Assembly: GCA_937900135.1 (NCBI GenBank)
Contig: CALCDJ010000055.1
Coordinates: 1 to 64,000, forward strand
Reading direction: 5' to 3'
Length of the DNA: 64,000 nucleotides
Source of the DNA: an uncultured Blautia sp.
Lineage (GTDB): Bacteria > Bacillota > Clostridia > Lachnospirales > Lachnospiraceae
Position 1 is the stretch's first letter, and each line of letters starts with the position of its first letter. Of the stretch, positions 1-8,615 are shown one piece after another. A program made the translations under genes and the position numbers. The notes below the pieces were generated by a model, which did not search any database, had not been told where the DNA came from, and saw nothing but the letters and a program-made list of their open reading frames with translations.

Positions 1-155
1 AAGTGTTTGATGCACTCAAGATAACTACTAGCTATCTCTCGTTTTTACTGTTTTTTGGTTCTTCGAACCGTTCTTTGAATGTAAAAGAATTTTCGAGAAT
101 CGTATGTGTTTCACTGTTTAGTTATCAAGGTTCCTGTCTTTGCGACAGCTTACTT
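1..155 (-). other. leader of an rRNA operon (16S gene lies off the left edge)
   Basis: No protein gene is supported here. Read on the minus strand this is AT-rich, hairpin-containing DNA directly downstream of three consensus promoters, and it contains the phrase GAACCTTGATAACTAAACAG, which resembles the spacer/leader sequence found before 16S rRNA in clostridia. A short palindrome (GGTTC-TTC-GAACC, 58-70) lies inside it. The 16S gene itself is not in the window, so the assignment rests on the promoter cluster and the leader-like text. Confidence 0.6.
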
Positions 156-184
156 AGAATAACACATCTTTTCGAGTTTGTCAA
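156..184 (-). promoter_or_regulatory. rRNA-type promoter, proximal of three
   Basis: On the minus strand TTGACA (179-184), 17 bases, TATTCT (156-161). It points leftward, out of the window, into the presumed 16S leader. Near-consensus hexamers with exact 17-base spacing repeated three times in 240 bases are typical of rRNA operons. Confidence 0.75.
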
Positions 185-259
185 GAACTTTTTTCAAGTT
201 TTTTTGACTTTTTTTCGAAGCGCTGTGTTTGTCTCAGCCATTGCTTTGACAGCTTGATT

Positions 260-288
260 ACTTTATCATGTAATCAGTTATTTGTCAA
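260..288 (-). promoter_or_regulatory. rRNA-type promoter, middle of three
   Basis: On the minus strand TTGACA (283-288), 17 bases, TAAAGT (260-265). It has the same orientation as the proximal promoter, with a spacing of about 104 bases between the two -10 elements. Confidence 0.65.
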
Positions 289-362
289 CTACTTTTTTAT
301 TTTTTCTGAAATAAATTTGAATTGTTTCTGTTTGAGAAGCAATTCTCGTTGACAGCTAGACT

Positions 363-391
363 AATATAACTCATTTTTCTCCAGCTGTCAA
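363..391 (-). promoter_or_regulatory. rRNA-type promoter, distal of three
   Basis: On the minus strand TTGACA (386-391), 17 bases, TATATT (363-368). With the two downstream copies it forms an evenly spaced tandem set (about 104 bases apart) with no open reading frame between them. Confidence 0.7.
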
Positions 392-637
392 CATCTTTTT
401 TCCATTTTTTTCAAAAAAATTGTAAATACATGAATTTCCATTTTTTCGGACTGTTTCTTCTATATATAATTATCTTTGTTTTGCTCTGGATGCAGTGCAA
501 CCCATAAGCAAACCCAAATCCGTATTCTTTGTATCTCTCCAGAACAAATCGGGAAATCCCCTTCAAACTCCCTAAATCTCTCAATCCTTGAGAGTGCTGG
601 ACATCTTGCAGATGTCCATTTAACACTGACCAAAATG
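392..637. other. intergenic, no gene seen
   Basis: Between the distal rRNA promoter and the terminator of the GH2 remnant. It holds a 7-bp hairpin (599-605 with 611-617, GGACATC/GATGTCC) and otherwise nothing I can assign. Short open frames cross it on both strands, but none has a ribosome binding site or a recognisable product. Confidence 0.5.
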
Positions 638-681
638 AAAAAAGCCGCCAGATCTCTGTTTCTATAGACCTGGCAGCTTTT
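638..681 (-). terminator. terminator after the GH2 remnant
   Basis: On the minus strand AAAGCTGCCAG, a loop, then CTGGCGGCTTT followed by a T run (stem 641-651 with 670-680). It lies 17 bases past the stop codon at 698. Confidence 0.75.
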
Positions 682-697
682 GAAGCGCTGTTTCTTT

Positions 698-1800
698 TTA
701 TGTAAGTTCTTCGAACTCCTGATAAAGCCTCTGATTTAATTTTAGAACCTCGTCCACGATCAATTTATCCACTTCTCGGTCATAGGTCATTACACCGTTG
801 ATCTCTTCTTCGATATCACTTGTCTGTGTATAAATCGCACTGCACAAACCATGTTCCAGATTCGGATAGATTTCTTCTTCCCAAAGTCTCTTATAGTTTG
901 CAGTCAATTCTTCTTTTGAGTGATAATGCTGATAACCAAATTCCTTTTCACAAGCCATATGTTCTTTTACCGGATATGCATAACCGCCATATTCTGTCAG
1001 TGCAACCACACGGCTCTGAGGTTTCACTTTGAGCTTTCTCACATAATTATGAATACTGTACATATCTCCACCCTTCTGGTCGAACCAGCCACAAGCTTCA
1101 TTTACCAGACGAGTGGGATCTTTTTTGCGGATCAATTCCGTTGCTTTATTTGCATCAAACTGTCCCCAACCCTCATTAAACGGTACCCATACTGCAATAC
1201 TTGGATGATTGTAAAGATGGCGTATCATTCCTGTCAGATCTTTATAATACTGTCTGCGTCCTTCTTTATCTTCTCGTTTAAACCAGGAATAATGATGATC
1301 TTTGATCCCTCTTGCAAACCAGTCAAAGGCATTGGTAAGATATGTAACAAAAATCATGTTATAATCTCCGCCTCCATTGGGCATATCCTGCCATACCATC
1401 ATACCCAGACGGTCACAATGATAATAGAAGCGTTCCGGTTCCACTTTGATGTGTTTTCGAATGGTGTTATATCCCATTTCTTTTAATTTTTCAATGTCAT
1501 AAAGAAGCGCCTCATCACATGGTGCTGTCAACAAGCCATCTGGCCAGTATCCCTGATCCAGAATTCCGTTAAAGAAAAACGGCTTATTGTTCAGACAAAA
1601 TCTTAAAATACCTTTTTTATCTCTTTCCACAGATACTTTACGCATTCCAAAATAAGATTTCACTACATCGCTGCCCATTTTGATCACAACATCATAAAGA
1701 TGGGGATCTTCCGGAGACCATGCACGGAAATTCTTCATCGGAACACGGATGGTTTTATTGTTGACTCCAGACATCTGAGACACCAGATTTTCTCCGTCAT
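698..1800 (-). pseudogene. glycoside hydrolase family 2, N-terminally truncated
   Basis: The reading frame carries the middle and C-terminal parts of a GH2 enzyme (beta-galactosidase/beta-glucuronidase superfamily). It has the end of an immunoglobulin-like domain (WSPEDPHLYDV), the TIM barrel with WQDMPNGGG, the acid/base motif PFNEGWGQF and the nucleophile motif LTEYGGY. The N-terminal jelly-roll sugar-binding domain of about 200 residues, normal for this family, is missing. GH2-like sequence runs upstream in frame to about 1800 (HDGENLVSQ before the first Met), where it changes abruptly into a DUF4956 gene in another frame. That pattern is a deletion junction, so the product is probably not functional although both catalytic glutamates remain. 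Substrate cannot be told. Confidence 0.75.
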
Positions 1801-2115
1801 GCTCCAGAAAATATAAGCGGTATCTCTGGCATCCTTGATTGCTGTACGGAAACGCACAATAGAAAGGGCACCTACCATTCCCAAAGACAACGCAACATTA
1901 TTTCCGATGACACACATCACCATGGTGGTTACCACTGTCAGCATCCACAGGGAAACATTGAATCTTGCGCTGTATACGGCTCCCGAGTGAGAAAAACGAT
2001 ACGATAAAAAAATGATAAAGCCAGCTGCAAGAGCTGCCAGAAAATTGATTGCGATCTCCTGAAGGGTCAGGCTTCCCGCATGATTGCTGATATAATACAA
2101 TAAATCCTGATTCAC
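1801..2115 (-). pseudogene. DUF4956 membrane protein, C-terminally truncated
   Basis: Starts with GTG (2113-2115) after GGAGG, overlapping the stop of the upstream VTC gene as GTGA. It encodes three hydrophobic helices and the family signature LSLGMVGALSIVRFRTAIKDARDTAYIFW; the two parts I rely on are GMVGALSIVRFRTA and DTAYIFW. Family members are about 200-230 residues and continue with further membrane segments. Here the homology stops at about residue 105 and the frame runs into the GH2 remnant, ending at 1735 with about 20 unrelated residues. DUF4956 genes are usually found beside VTC-domain polyphosphate polymerases and CotH-type kinases, which fits the next gene. I read it as broken by a deletion. 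Confidence 0.7.
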
Positions 2116-2818
2116 AATTTATTTCCTCCTAATCCAAAATAACGCGCAGCCGAATATTTCCCCTCCGCTGCTTCCACTAATTGATAAGGTGACAAAGCTG
2201 TTCGGATATGTTCCAGGAGAAAATGATGATATTTAACTTCCAGGATTTCTTTTCCATACCCAATCACCGGATATCCCCTCTGTTCCCTGACAAAAAGGGA
2301 AGCATTCCCCTCCTCCGCAGTGATATTGCTGTCCAGGGTAATCCTGGTGTTATTGACAGGCAGTACAAAAGCCAGTCTCTGGTATTCCACCATACATTTA
2401 GGGCGATACAGTCTTTCTGTCATTAAGGTATAAAACGCCCATGCCATTTCCTCCTTTCTTCTTCTCAGAAAGCCATAATCCCCCTGGGTCAGAAGCTCTG
2501 CCTCCTCCCTGGATACCAGCAAACTGATTTTTTTCTGCATACTTCCCTGCTTTTGTTTCCATTCCAGTTTTATCACACCCTCGCCCCCATAGGTCCGAAG
2601 CCGGATTTTTTTCTGCATTCCAGACCGCTTTCCTTTTGAACATAATCCTCATTGGAAAAGGAATCAAAGTACAAAGAACGAACAAGATATGGCTTTCCAT
2701 CTCTGCAATTGTGATCAAGAGAAAGAACATAAGAAAGCCTTGCCTCTATCTGTCCTGCAGTTTCTCTGGTAATGGGATATTTTTTCTCTGTCCGCAAAAT
2801 TTCTCGTATTTTATCCAT
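2112..2818 (-). pseudogene. polyphosphate polymerase (VTC domain) with a frameshift
   Basis: Two frames together give one VTC-domain protein of about 235 residues. The first (2818 to about 2613) has KKYPITRETAGQIEARLSYV and LVRSLYFDSFSNEDY. The second (from about 2612 to 2112) continues with KIRLRTYGGEGVIKLEWKQK and ends in LEVKYHHFL. The break falls in a run of seven A on the coding strand (2606-2612). One extra A, or a -1 slip on A AAA AAA, restores the expected RKKIRLRTYG. The family makes polyphosphate from NTPs or takes part in CotH-linked spore coat or surface clusters. Because the next two genes are also damaged, inactivation by indel is the simplest reading. Sequencing error or programmed slippage are alternatives. 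Confidence 0.7.
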
Positions 2819-2853
2819 TATCAGCTCCTTGTATATTTTTTATGCTTTCTTTT

Positions 2854-2882
2854 ATTATACATAAATTTCGTTTTACCCTCCC
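2854..2882 (-). promoter_or_regulatory. putative activator-dependent promoter of the VTC cluster
   Basis: On the minus strand a perfect TATAAT (2854-2859) has no recognisable -35 at the right distance (GGGAGG at 2877-2882). The paired repeats at 2884-2913 abut that position, which is where a LytTR-type activator would sit. Confidence 0.4.
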
Positions 2883-2883
2883 C

Positions 2884-2913
2884 CCAGTTTTGTACGTTTT
2901 TTGACCAGTTTTG
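2884..2913. promoter_or_regulatory. paired direct repeats, candidate LytTR binding site
   Basis: CCAGTTTTG occurs at 2884-2892 and again at 2905-2913, a 21-base period (9-base repeats, 12-base spacer). Known LytTR regulators bind two 9-base direct repeats with a GTT core separated by 12-13 bases. The site lies in the divergent region between the VTC cluster and a LytTR response regulator gene. Confidence 0.5.
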
Positions 2914-2955
2914 CACCCAATCTCTCTCTCAGCGCCAAAGAATCCCATGGCTGTC

Positions 2956-2984
2956 TTGCAGGCATTTTCACAAAATGCTATAAT
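2956..2984 (+). promoter_or_regulatory. promoter of the LytTR regulator gene
   Basis: TTGCAG (2956-2961), 17 bases, TATAAT (2979-2984), about 55 bases before the ATG at 3040. Confidence 0.6.
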
Positions 2985-3039
2985 TCAAAAACCGAATTAT
3001 CTGAATTATATTGTTTATAGCTGTAGAAAGGAATTGCAT

Positions 3040-3756
3040 ATGTCTCCATACCTATTTCAGATTGCCATCTGCGACGACGATCTGACTGACCGAACGGATA
3101 TTGAAAAAAATACACAGGAAATCTGTGAAGAAGAGCAGATTTATGCCAAACTTTTTTCTTATGAAAACAGTCTGGATCTTCTCAATGATTTGAAAAATGG
3201 AAAAAAATTTGATATTTTGCTGTTAGACGTGTTTATGCCAGAAGTAACTGGTATGGAAGTAGCAAAATATTTAAGAGAAAACAATCTAAATACTTCTATT
3301 ATTTTTATATCTGTTAATCTGAAAATGGCTCTGCAGGGATATCTCGTATCAGCTTCCCGTTATTTAACCAAACCAGTAAAAAAAGAAGAACTGCGAGAAG
3401 CAATTCTTTTTTGTCATGAGCAGTCCACCGCTATGAAGTATCTTCTTCTGCCAGTGGAGAATTATATGAGAAAAATTTCTTTACAGGATATTTATTATAT
3501 TGAAATTCACGGAAGAAAAAGCAGAATCGTCACCCCAAACAACATCTGGGATACCAGACGTTCTATGACTGAGCTGGAAAGCCAGCTTATCGGTCAGGGA
3601 TTTATTCGCTGCCACAAAAGTTATCTGGTAAACAGTCTGCATATCTGCGCTTTTGGTTCTACCTTTTTGGAGCTTACCGACGGAAAACCGATTCCCGTCA
3701 GCAAGCACCGTTTAAAAGAAGCACGAGAGTTATTCTTTAGTTATATGAATCGCTGA
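3040..3756 (+). CDS. LytTR-family response regulator
   Basis: A 238-residue two-domain cytoplasmic regulator. The N-terminal receiver (about 1-120) has the acidic pair in ICDDD, the phosphoacceptor Asp63 in LLLDVFMP, and the KP of YLTKPV. The C-terminal LytTR DNA-binding domain (about 135-238) has IYYIEIHGRKSRI and FIRCHKSYLVN. The start at 3040 is chosen because GAAAGGAATTGCAT precedes it. The open frame extends further upstream only through the promoter region. No histidine kinase is adjacent, so it is an orphan in this window. The paired repeats at 2884-2913 suggest it controls itself and/or the divergent VTC cluster. Confidence 0.85.
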   Translation: MSPYLFQIAICDDDLTDRTDIEKNTQEICEEEQIYAKLFSYENSLDLLNDLKNGKKFDILLLDVFMPEVTGMEVAKYLRENNLNTSIIFISVNLKMALQGYLVSASRYLTKPVKKEELREAILFCHEQSTAMKYLLLPVENYMRKISLQDIYYIEIHGRKSRIVTPNNIWDTRRSMTELESQLIGQGFIRCHKSYLVNSLHICAFGSTFLELTDGKPIPVSKHRLKEARELFFSYMNR

Positions 3757-3803
3757 CTTCCTTCAACCAAACAACTCTCTCTGGCAACGCAACTTCCCCT
3801 TTC

Positions 3804-4952
3804 TTATTCTTCTTCAGATTGTTTCGCTTCTTCCGGCAAAAAGCCGAAATAATCCAGAAATCTTGCGGAAAAATATCCCAAATTCCGAAAGCCCGTTTCT
3901 CTGGCGGCCTGTTCCTTTGTCTTCTTCTCATAAACCATCAGGTCCCTGGCTTTTTCCATCCGGCACATATGCTGGAAACGCGGCGGACTCATCCCCATTT
4001 CTTTCCCAAAGACAAAACTAAAATATCCCGGGGGAAGCTGTACTTTTTTTACCAGCATTTCCAGACTCAATTCATCCTGACAATGCTCGCGAATATAAGA
4101 CCTGGCAATTTCCACCTCGTCCATGGATTCTTTTCTGATCTCCTGAATGAATGTGATATATGCCTGAATATTTTCTTTGACCACCTGAAGGATTTCTTTG
4201 AGACTGCTGCTGCTGTACAGCCGATCGATTTCTGATGAAAGCTGTCGGTATTCTGAAAATTTCCGTTCCTGAAAAATTTCCTGAATTACATTGGAAAATA
4301 CAAATTTCACATACATAGCTGAAAATGTGGTATTTTCCCTATATTTTTCTTCCAGAACATGAAAGTGTTTCCTTAGCTGTTCCACATCCTTCCTGCTGAC
4401 ATCTTCTGCGATTTTCTGCACCAGGTTATAATCCTGCACTTCTTTCCCTGCATATTCCAATTCATCTTCTTCGCAGAAAAATATGTGGCTATCCGGATGA
4501 TAGAACATTTCTTCCATCTGCCGTTCCAATTCTCTCAAAATCACCGGCAGTTCTTTGCATCCCTCAAATCTTCTGCTCACCGCAAGATATATGGTAATGG
4601 GATACCGCCTTCGCAAAAGAGTATAAATCTGATTGGATACCAGCCGATAATCACAATGGGTATCTGAAAAAAGAAGCAGTAATTGTCTGGCATTCAGATT
4701 CATATAAAAAAAGTTTCTCCGAAGTTCTTTTTGCAGGATGGAAGCACAGTTTTCCTCTTCACGGTCAAAAAAATGTCCCTTTATTTCCACCAAAACTGCG
4801 CATTTCCATGCATTCCATTGGGATATATTCCCATATTCCCCTATCTGCTCCAAAAGTTCCCCATCTCCTGTATACAGATAGCGAAGAAGAATATGTTCCG
4901 GAAACATCTTCTGTTCCTGAATTTTCTCATTCTCTATTAAATTTTTTGTCAT
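3804..4952 (-). CDS. AraC-type transcriptional regulator
   Basis: About 382 residues. The last 100 residues form an AraC double helix-turn-helix (ARSYIREHCQDELSLEMLVK, then FSFVFGKEMGMSPPRFQHMC and ARETGFRNLGYFSARF). This resembles the output domain of YesN-type response regulators, but there is no receiver domain at the N-terminus. The middle (about 60-180) looks like the degenerate sensor/linker region seen between receiver and HTH in YesN proteins. An in-frame ATG at 4982 is possible but lacks a ribosome binding site. GTGGGATATTGGGG precedes the ATG at 4952. The signal sensed and the target are unknown, and the gene stands alone. Confidence 0.7.
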   Translation of the reverse strand: MTKNLIENEKIQEQKMFPEHILLRYLYTGDGELLEQIGEYGNISQWNAWKCAVLVEIKGHFFDREEENCASILQKELRRNFFYMNLNARQLLLLFSDTHCDYRLVSNQIYTLLRRRYPITIYLAVSRRFEGCKELPVILRELERQMEEMFYHPDSHIFFCEEDELEYAGKEVQDYNLVQKIAEDVSRKDVEQLRKHFHVLEEKYRENTTFSAMYVKFVFSNVIQEIFQERKFSEYRQLSSEIDRLYSSSSLKEILQVVKENIQAYITFIQEIRKESMDEVEIARSYIREHCQDELSLEMLVKKVQLPPGYFSFVFGKEMGMSPPRFQHMCRMEKARDLMVYEKKTKEQAARETGFRNLGYFSARFLDYFGFLPEEAKQSEEE

Positions 4953-5165
4953 CCCCAATATCCCACAAACCTTACTTCCCATACGAATGTACTTCTATTT
5001 ATCCCCCAAAAAGTACACCCTGGCAATCATGTGGGCACCTTCTCCTTTCTTTTGTTTTCTTCCTGTTCACAGGTTTTTATGTTATTTTATCATTTATTCA
5101 GAATAATGAAAAGAATTTTTTCTATAAAAGGAGTACAAAATATACTGTTCTCCCAGGAAAGTAAA

Positions 5166-5210
5166 AAAGACATCTGCCGTCCCCTACAGACTGCAGATGT
5201 CTCTTTATTT
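5166..5210. terminator. bidirectional terminator after fba
   Basis: Stem AGACATCTGC (5168-5177) with GCAGATGTCT (5193-5202), with A-rich and T-rich flanks on both sides, between the convergent ends of the region and fba. Confidence 0.8.
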
Positions 5211-5231
5211 TTCAGTTATTGAGAGCGATAC

Positions 5232-6098
5232 TCAGGCTTTGTTTACAGAACCGAACAGTTCCATTTTTTCTTTTACAGTTGCCTTGATTGCTTCAAATCC
5301 CGGAGCAAGAAGTTTACGTGGGTCATAGCCCTTGCCCTGCTGATCCTTGCCAGCTTCGATGTATTCACGAGTAGCTGCTGCGAAGGATAACTGGCACTCA
5401 GTATTTACATTGATCTTGGATACACCTAAATCAATGGCTTTTTTGATCATGTCAGCCGGGATACCAGTACCGCCGTGAAGAACTAATGGCATATCTCCTG
5501 TGAGTTTCTGAATAGCATCCAGAGTTTCAAAGCTTAAGCCAGCCCAGTTTTCCGGATATTTTCCGTGGATGTTTCCAATACCAGCTGCCAGGAAATCGAT
5601 ACCAAGATCTGCGATCATCTTACATTCGTTAGGGTCTGCGCATTCGCCCATACCTACAACACCATCTTCTTCTCCGCCGATGGAACCAACCTCTGCTTCC
5701 AGAGACATATTGTGCTCTGCACAGATTTTAACCAGTTCTTTTGTTTTTGCAACGTTTTCTTCGATTGGATAGTGAGATCCGTCAAACATAATAGAAGAGA
5801 ATCCTGCTTCTACACATTTCAGACATCCTTCGTAGCTGCCGTGGTCCAGATGAAGAGCAACCGGAACTGTGATATTCAGTTCTTCCAGCATTCCGTTCAC
5901 CATACCTACAACAGTCTTGTAGCCTGCCATATATTTTCCTGCACCTTCAGATACACCAAGGATTACCGGAGAGTTGTTCTCCTGTGCAGTTAACAGAACT
6001 GCTTTTGTCCATTCAAGGTTGTTGATATTGAACTGGCCTACTGCATAATGACCAGCTTTTGCTTTTTTTAACATTTCTGCTGCGCTTACTAATGACAT
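5232..6098 (-). CDS. fba: class II fructose-bisphosphate aldolase
   Basis: A 288-residue cytoplasmic enzyme that splits fructose 1,6-bisphosphate into glyceraldehyde 3-phosphate and dihydroxyacetone phosphate in glycolysis. Class II features are clear: HLDHGS with Asp85 and zinc ligand His86, the second zinc ligand His178 in GNIHGKY, and His208 in VLHGGTG, followed by the phosphate-binding INVNTE. The length is normal. AGGAGG precedes the ATG. It is a single-gene unit closed by the terminator at 5166-5210. The window also has a PPi-type phosphofructokinase (42667), so two consecutive glycolytic steps are encoded here in separate units. Confidence 0.95.
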   Translation of the reverse strand: MSLVSAAEMLKKAKAGHYAVGQFNINNLEWTKAVLLTAQENNSPVILGVSEGAGKYMAGYKTVVGMVNGMLEELNITVPVALHLDHGSYEGCLKCVEAGFSSIMFDGSHYPIEENVAKTKELVKICAEHNMSLEAEVGSIGGEEDGVVGMGECADPNECKMIADLGIDFLAAGIGNIHGKYPENWAGLSFETLDAIQKLTGDMPLVLHGGTGIPADMIKKAIDLGVSKINVNTECQLSFAAATREYIEAGKDQQGKGYDPRKLLAPGFEAIKATVKEKMELFGSVNKA

Positions 6099-6258
6099 GA
6101 TAAATTCCTCCTAACCTTTCTTTGGATATTGGTCAAAAGCCACATCCAGATGGTATTTATTTTAACAGATTCTTATCTTTTCGTCTATAGAAAAGGAGAT
6201 ATAATTTTATTCTTAAAAAATTTCCTTCTTGAAAAAATAGATTTTTTTAAAAAAAGTC

Positions 6259-6287
6259 TTGCATTATGAAAACAAATTTTATATAAT
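6259..6287 (+). promoter_or_regulatory. tRNA-Tyr promoter
   Basis: TTGCAT (6259-6264), 17 bases, TATAAT (6282-6287), only 13 bases before the mature tRNA 5' end. Confidence 0.75.
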
Positions 6288-6300
6288 AAGACTCGGTCAA

Positions 6301-6382
6301 GGATGGATTCCCGAGTGGCCAAAGGGGGCAGACTGTAAATCTGTTGGCAACGCCTTCGAAGGTTCGAATCCTTCTCCATCCA
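6301..6382 (+). tRNA. tRNA-Tyr (GTA)
   Basis: Acceptor stem GGATGGA (6301-6307) pairs with TCCATCC (6375-6381), and A6382 is the discriminator base. The anticodon loop CTGTAAA gives anticodon GTA. A long variable arm (class II, as in bacterial tRNA-Tyr) precedes the T arm GAAGG-TTCGAAT-CCTTC. The 3' CCA is not encoded. A terminator follows immediately, so this is a monocistronic tRNA gene. Confidence 0.93.
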
Positions 6383-6384
6383 CT

Positions 6385-6417
6385 AAAAAAACCAGGAAAT
6401 TATTCCTGGTTTTTTTT
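6385..6417. terminator. bidirectional terminator shared by tRNA-Tyr and the GH13 gene
   Basis: ACCAGGAA (6391-6398) pairs with TTCCTGGT (6403-6410), flanked by A6 and T7. The stop codon of the minus-strand GH13 gene lies inside this structure. Confidence 0.85.
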
Positions 6418-8524
6418 AGTTCTTATTGCGATTATGGAGAATGGTTACACTGTACGCCGGCATATTCACCTTCAGGATTCCAGCTCTGGCCTTCACCTTT
6501 TGTACCTCTTCTGTAAATCCGTCCCGATGAGAAAGCATGATCCTGGTAAGTACTGTATCCTCCTGTCTGGAAATACCGCACTGCCATACGCCAATCTCTG
6601 TGCTCCGTTCTTCATTCCGGTTATTGATCACCACAATCATCTGTTCATTGTGCGAAAATCTTCCATAACAAAGTCCCTGGTAATCATTCCACAAAAACTT
6701 CACAGAGCCGCCTCTAAGCACCCGGTACTTCTTGTGAATGGCAATCATCTGTTTATGGAACGCCAGCATCTCCTGATCCTCATGTCCCCAGGGATACGTC
6801 CTTCTGTTATCTGGATCTGTAAAGCCGCATACGCCAGCCTCGTCTCCATAATACACGGTAGGCGCACCTGGCCAGGTCATCTGAATCGCCACAGCCTCAC
6901 GCATGACCGCACAGTTGATTCCCTGAGATGCAGCTTCTGCGCCTGCATAGGAAATTCTTCCCACTCTGCGGTTGGTTCTTGTCAAAAAGCGGGAATGGTC
7001 ATGATTGGAAAGCTCATTCATCGCCGTATACAGAGAAGACATATGAAGGGATCGCATATGGGTATTCATAGCGCCGATAAATGCATCACTGTTCCCGTAA
7101 AGATCCTCCCGGTACTCATCACTGTGCTTCTCCATTCCAGTAAGGAACCAGGTCACCGGTTCCATGAACGCATCGTAGTTCATAACCGTGTCCCACTCGT
7201 CTCCCATCAGCCACCCTTCCGGGCTGCCATAGTGCTCTGCCAGAATCACTGCATTGGGATTTGCTTCTTTCACTGCCTTGCGGAAATCCTTCCAGAATTT
7301 ATGATTAAATTCATTGCTGTGTCCCAGGTCTGCTGCCACATCCAGTCTCCAGCCGTCCACATTATAGGGAGGAGACACCCATTTTCTGCCGATTTCCAGA
7401 ACATATTCATAAAGCTCTCTGGACCCCTCATAATTCAGTTTGGGAAGGGTATCGTGTGTCCACCATCCGTCATAGCTTGCATTATACGGCCACTGATATT
7501 CGTCATTAAATTTAAAGAAAGAACGATAAGGACTGTCTGCTGAAACATAGGCGCCTGGCGCATAGCCTTCCTGTCCCTCATAAATCCTCTCCCGATCCAT
7601 CCACTTATTGAAGGAACCACAATGATTGAACACACCGTCCAGAATCACTTTCATTCCCCGTCTGTGGATTTCCTCCACCAGTTCTGCAAACATCTGGTTG
7701 CTGGCCTTCAGATTGGCAAGACTGCTTACTCTGCGGATATATTTCGCCGCATGAGAATTGTCCCGGTCTCCTTCTGCCAGAAGACCGTCACAGTCTTCTA
7801 CAATTCTTCCAATGTGGGGATCTACATAATCATAATCCTGGCAGTCATATTTATGGTTACTTGGAGAAACAAAAATAGGATTCAAATAAAGAACCTCCAC
7901 TCCAAGATCCTGAAGATAATCCAGCTTATCCCGGATTCCCTTAAGATCTCCTCCATAAAATTCCCGAACCCCCATAACCGCCGGAATTTTATTCCAATCC
8001 TCTACCTTGACGCTGTAATCTCCTATGTAAAAATATTCTCTCGTCTCCACATCATTGCTCTTGTCTCCATTGCAGAAACGGTCCACGTAGATCTGATACA
8101 TGACCGCTCCCTTTGCCCAGTCCGGCGTATCATAACCTGGGTAAATCTCAAAATCCTGTCTTTCTCCCGGGTCCATGCTGACTCCCTGATAATTATAATA
8201 ACAGGTTACCCAGCCATACTGAATTTCAAAATGATAGCGGAAGACTCCCTCTGGCATGATCACCCGGGTAGCATAGTAATCAAACCCTTTCATGGTCTTG
8301 TATATTTTCATCTTCTGCTTTTTTTCTCCGGAAACCAGGTATACCGCATCTACATTATTTTTCTGGGTGCGAAAACGAATGATCACAAGTTCCCCTGCCT
8401 TCGGTTCTGACGGACTTCTGTAATATTCTGTGCTGTCGCTGAAAAGCGCATCCTTATTCAGTACTGCGCGCATATTTAAAATATATTGCATTTTTCTTGT
8501 AATATCTGTCTTTTCCCGATCCAT
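6416..8524 (-). CDS. GH13 alpha-amylase-family enzyme (cyclomaltodextrinase/neopullulanase-like)
   Basis: A 702-residue protein without a signal peptide, so probably cytoplasmic and acting on imported or stored alpha-glucans. An N-terminal beta-sandwich (about 25-130) precedes the (beta/alpha)8 barrel that begins AVMYQIYVDRFCNGD. Conserved regions are DGVFNHCG, DGWRLDVA (nucleophile Asp, about residue 395), ILAEHYG (acid/base Glu, about 430) and LSNHDHSR (third acidic residue, about 510), followed by a C-terminal beta domain. The layout resembles neopullulanase or maltogenic amylase, but the exact subfamily and linkage specificity cannot be read from motifs alone. It is transcribed alone, after two hairpins at 8616-8780. 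Confidence 0.85.
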   Translation of the reverse strand: MDREKTDITRKMQYILNMRAVLNKDALFSDSTEYYRSPSEPKAGELVIIRFRTQKNNVDAVYLVSGEKKQKMKIYKTMKGFDYYATRVIMPEGVFRYHFEIQYGWVTCYYNYQGVSMDPGERQDFEIYPGYDTPDWAKGAVMYQIYVDRFCNGDKSNDVETREYFYIGDYSVKVEDWNKIPAVMGVREFYGGDLKGIRDKLDYLQDLGVEVLYLNPIFVSPSNHKYDCQDYDYVDPHIGRIVEDCDGLLAEGDRDNSHAAKYIRRVSSLANLKASNQMFAELVEEIHRRGMKVILDGVFNHCGSFNKWMDRERIYEGQEGYAPGAYVSADSPYRSFFKFNDEYQWPYNASYDGWWTHDTLPKLNYEGSRELYEYVLEIGRKWVSPPYNVDGWRLDVAADLGHSNEFNHKFWKDFRKAVKEANPNAVILAEHYGSPEGWLMGDEWDTVMNYDAFMEPVTWFLTGMEKHSDEYREDLYGNSDAFIGAMNTHMRSLHMSSLYTAMNELSNHDHSRFLTRTNRRVGRISYAGAEAASQGINCAVMREAVAIQMTWPGAPTVYYGDEAGVCGFTDPDNRRTYPWGHEDQEMLAFHKQMIAIHKKYRVLRGGSVKFLWNDYQGLCYGRFSHNEQMIVVINNRNEERSTEIGVWQCGISRQEDTVLTRIMLSHRDGFTEEVQKVKARAGILKVNMPAYSVTILHNRNKN

Positions 8525-8615
8525 ATCAAATCCCCTTTGATCTTATTTCGTATCTCCCATTAGAGTATCTATTCTATTTTATCGTAAAACAAAAAAAGAT
8601 ACAACCGAAGAAAGT

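Noticed and set aside
411..626. Minus-strand open frame of 71 codons beside the rRNA promoters
   Set aside because: No ribosome binding site, no recognisable product, and it crosses the -35 region of the distal promoter's upstream flank.
6344..7543. Long plus-strand open frame antisense to the GH13 gene
   Set aside because: It overlaps tRNA-Tyr and reads as the shadow of the amylase-family gene; the composition is rich in His, Ser and Ile as in other antisense frames here.
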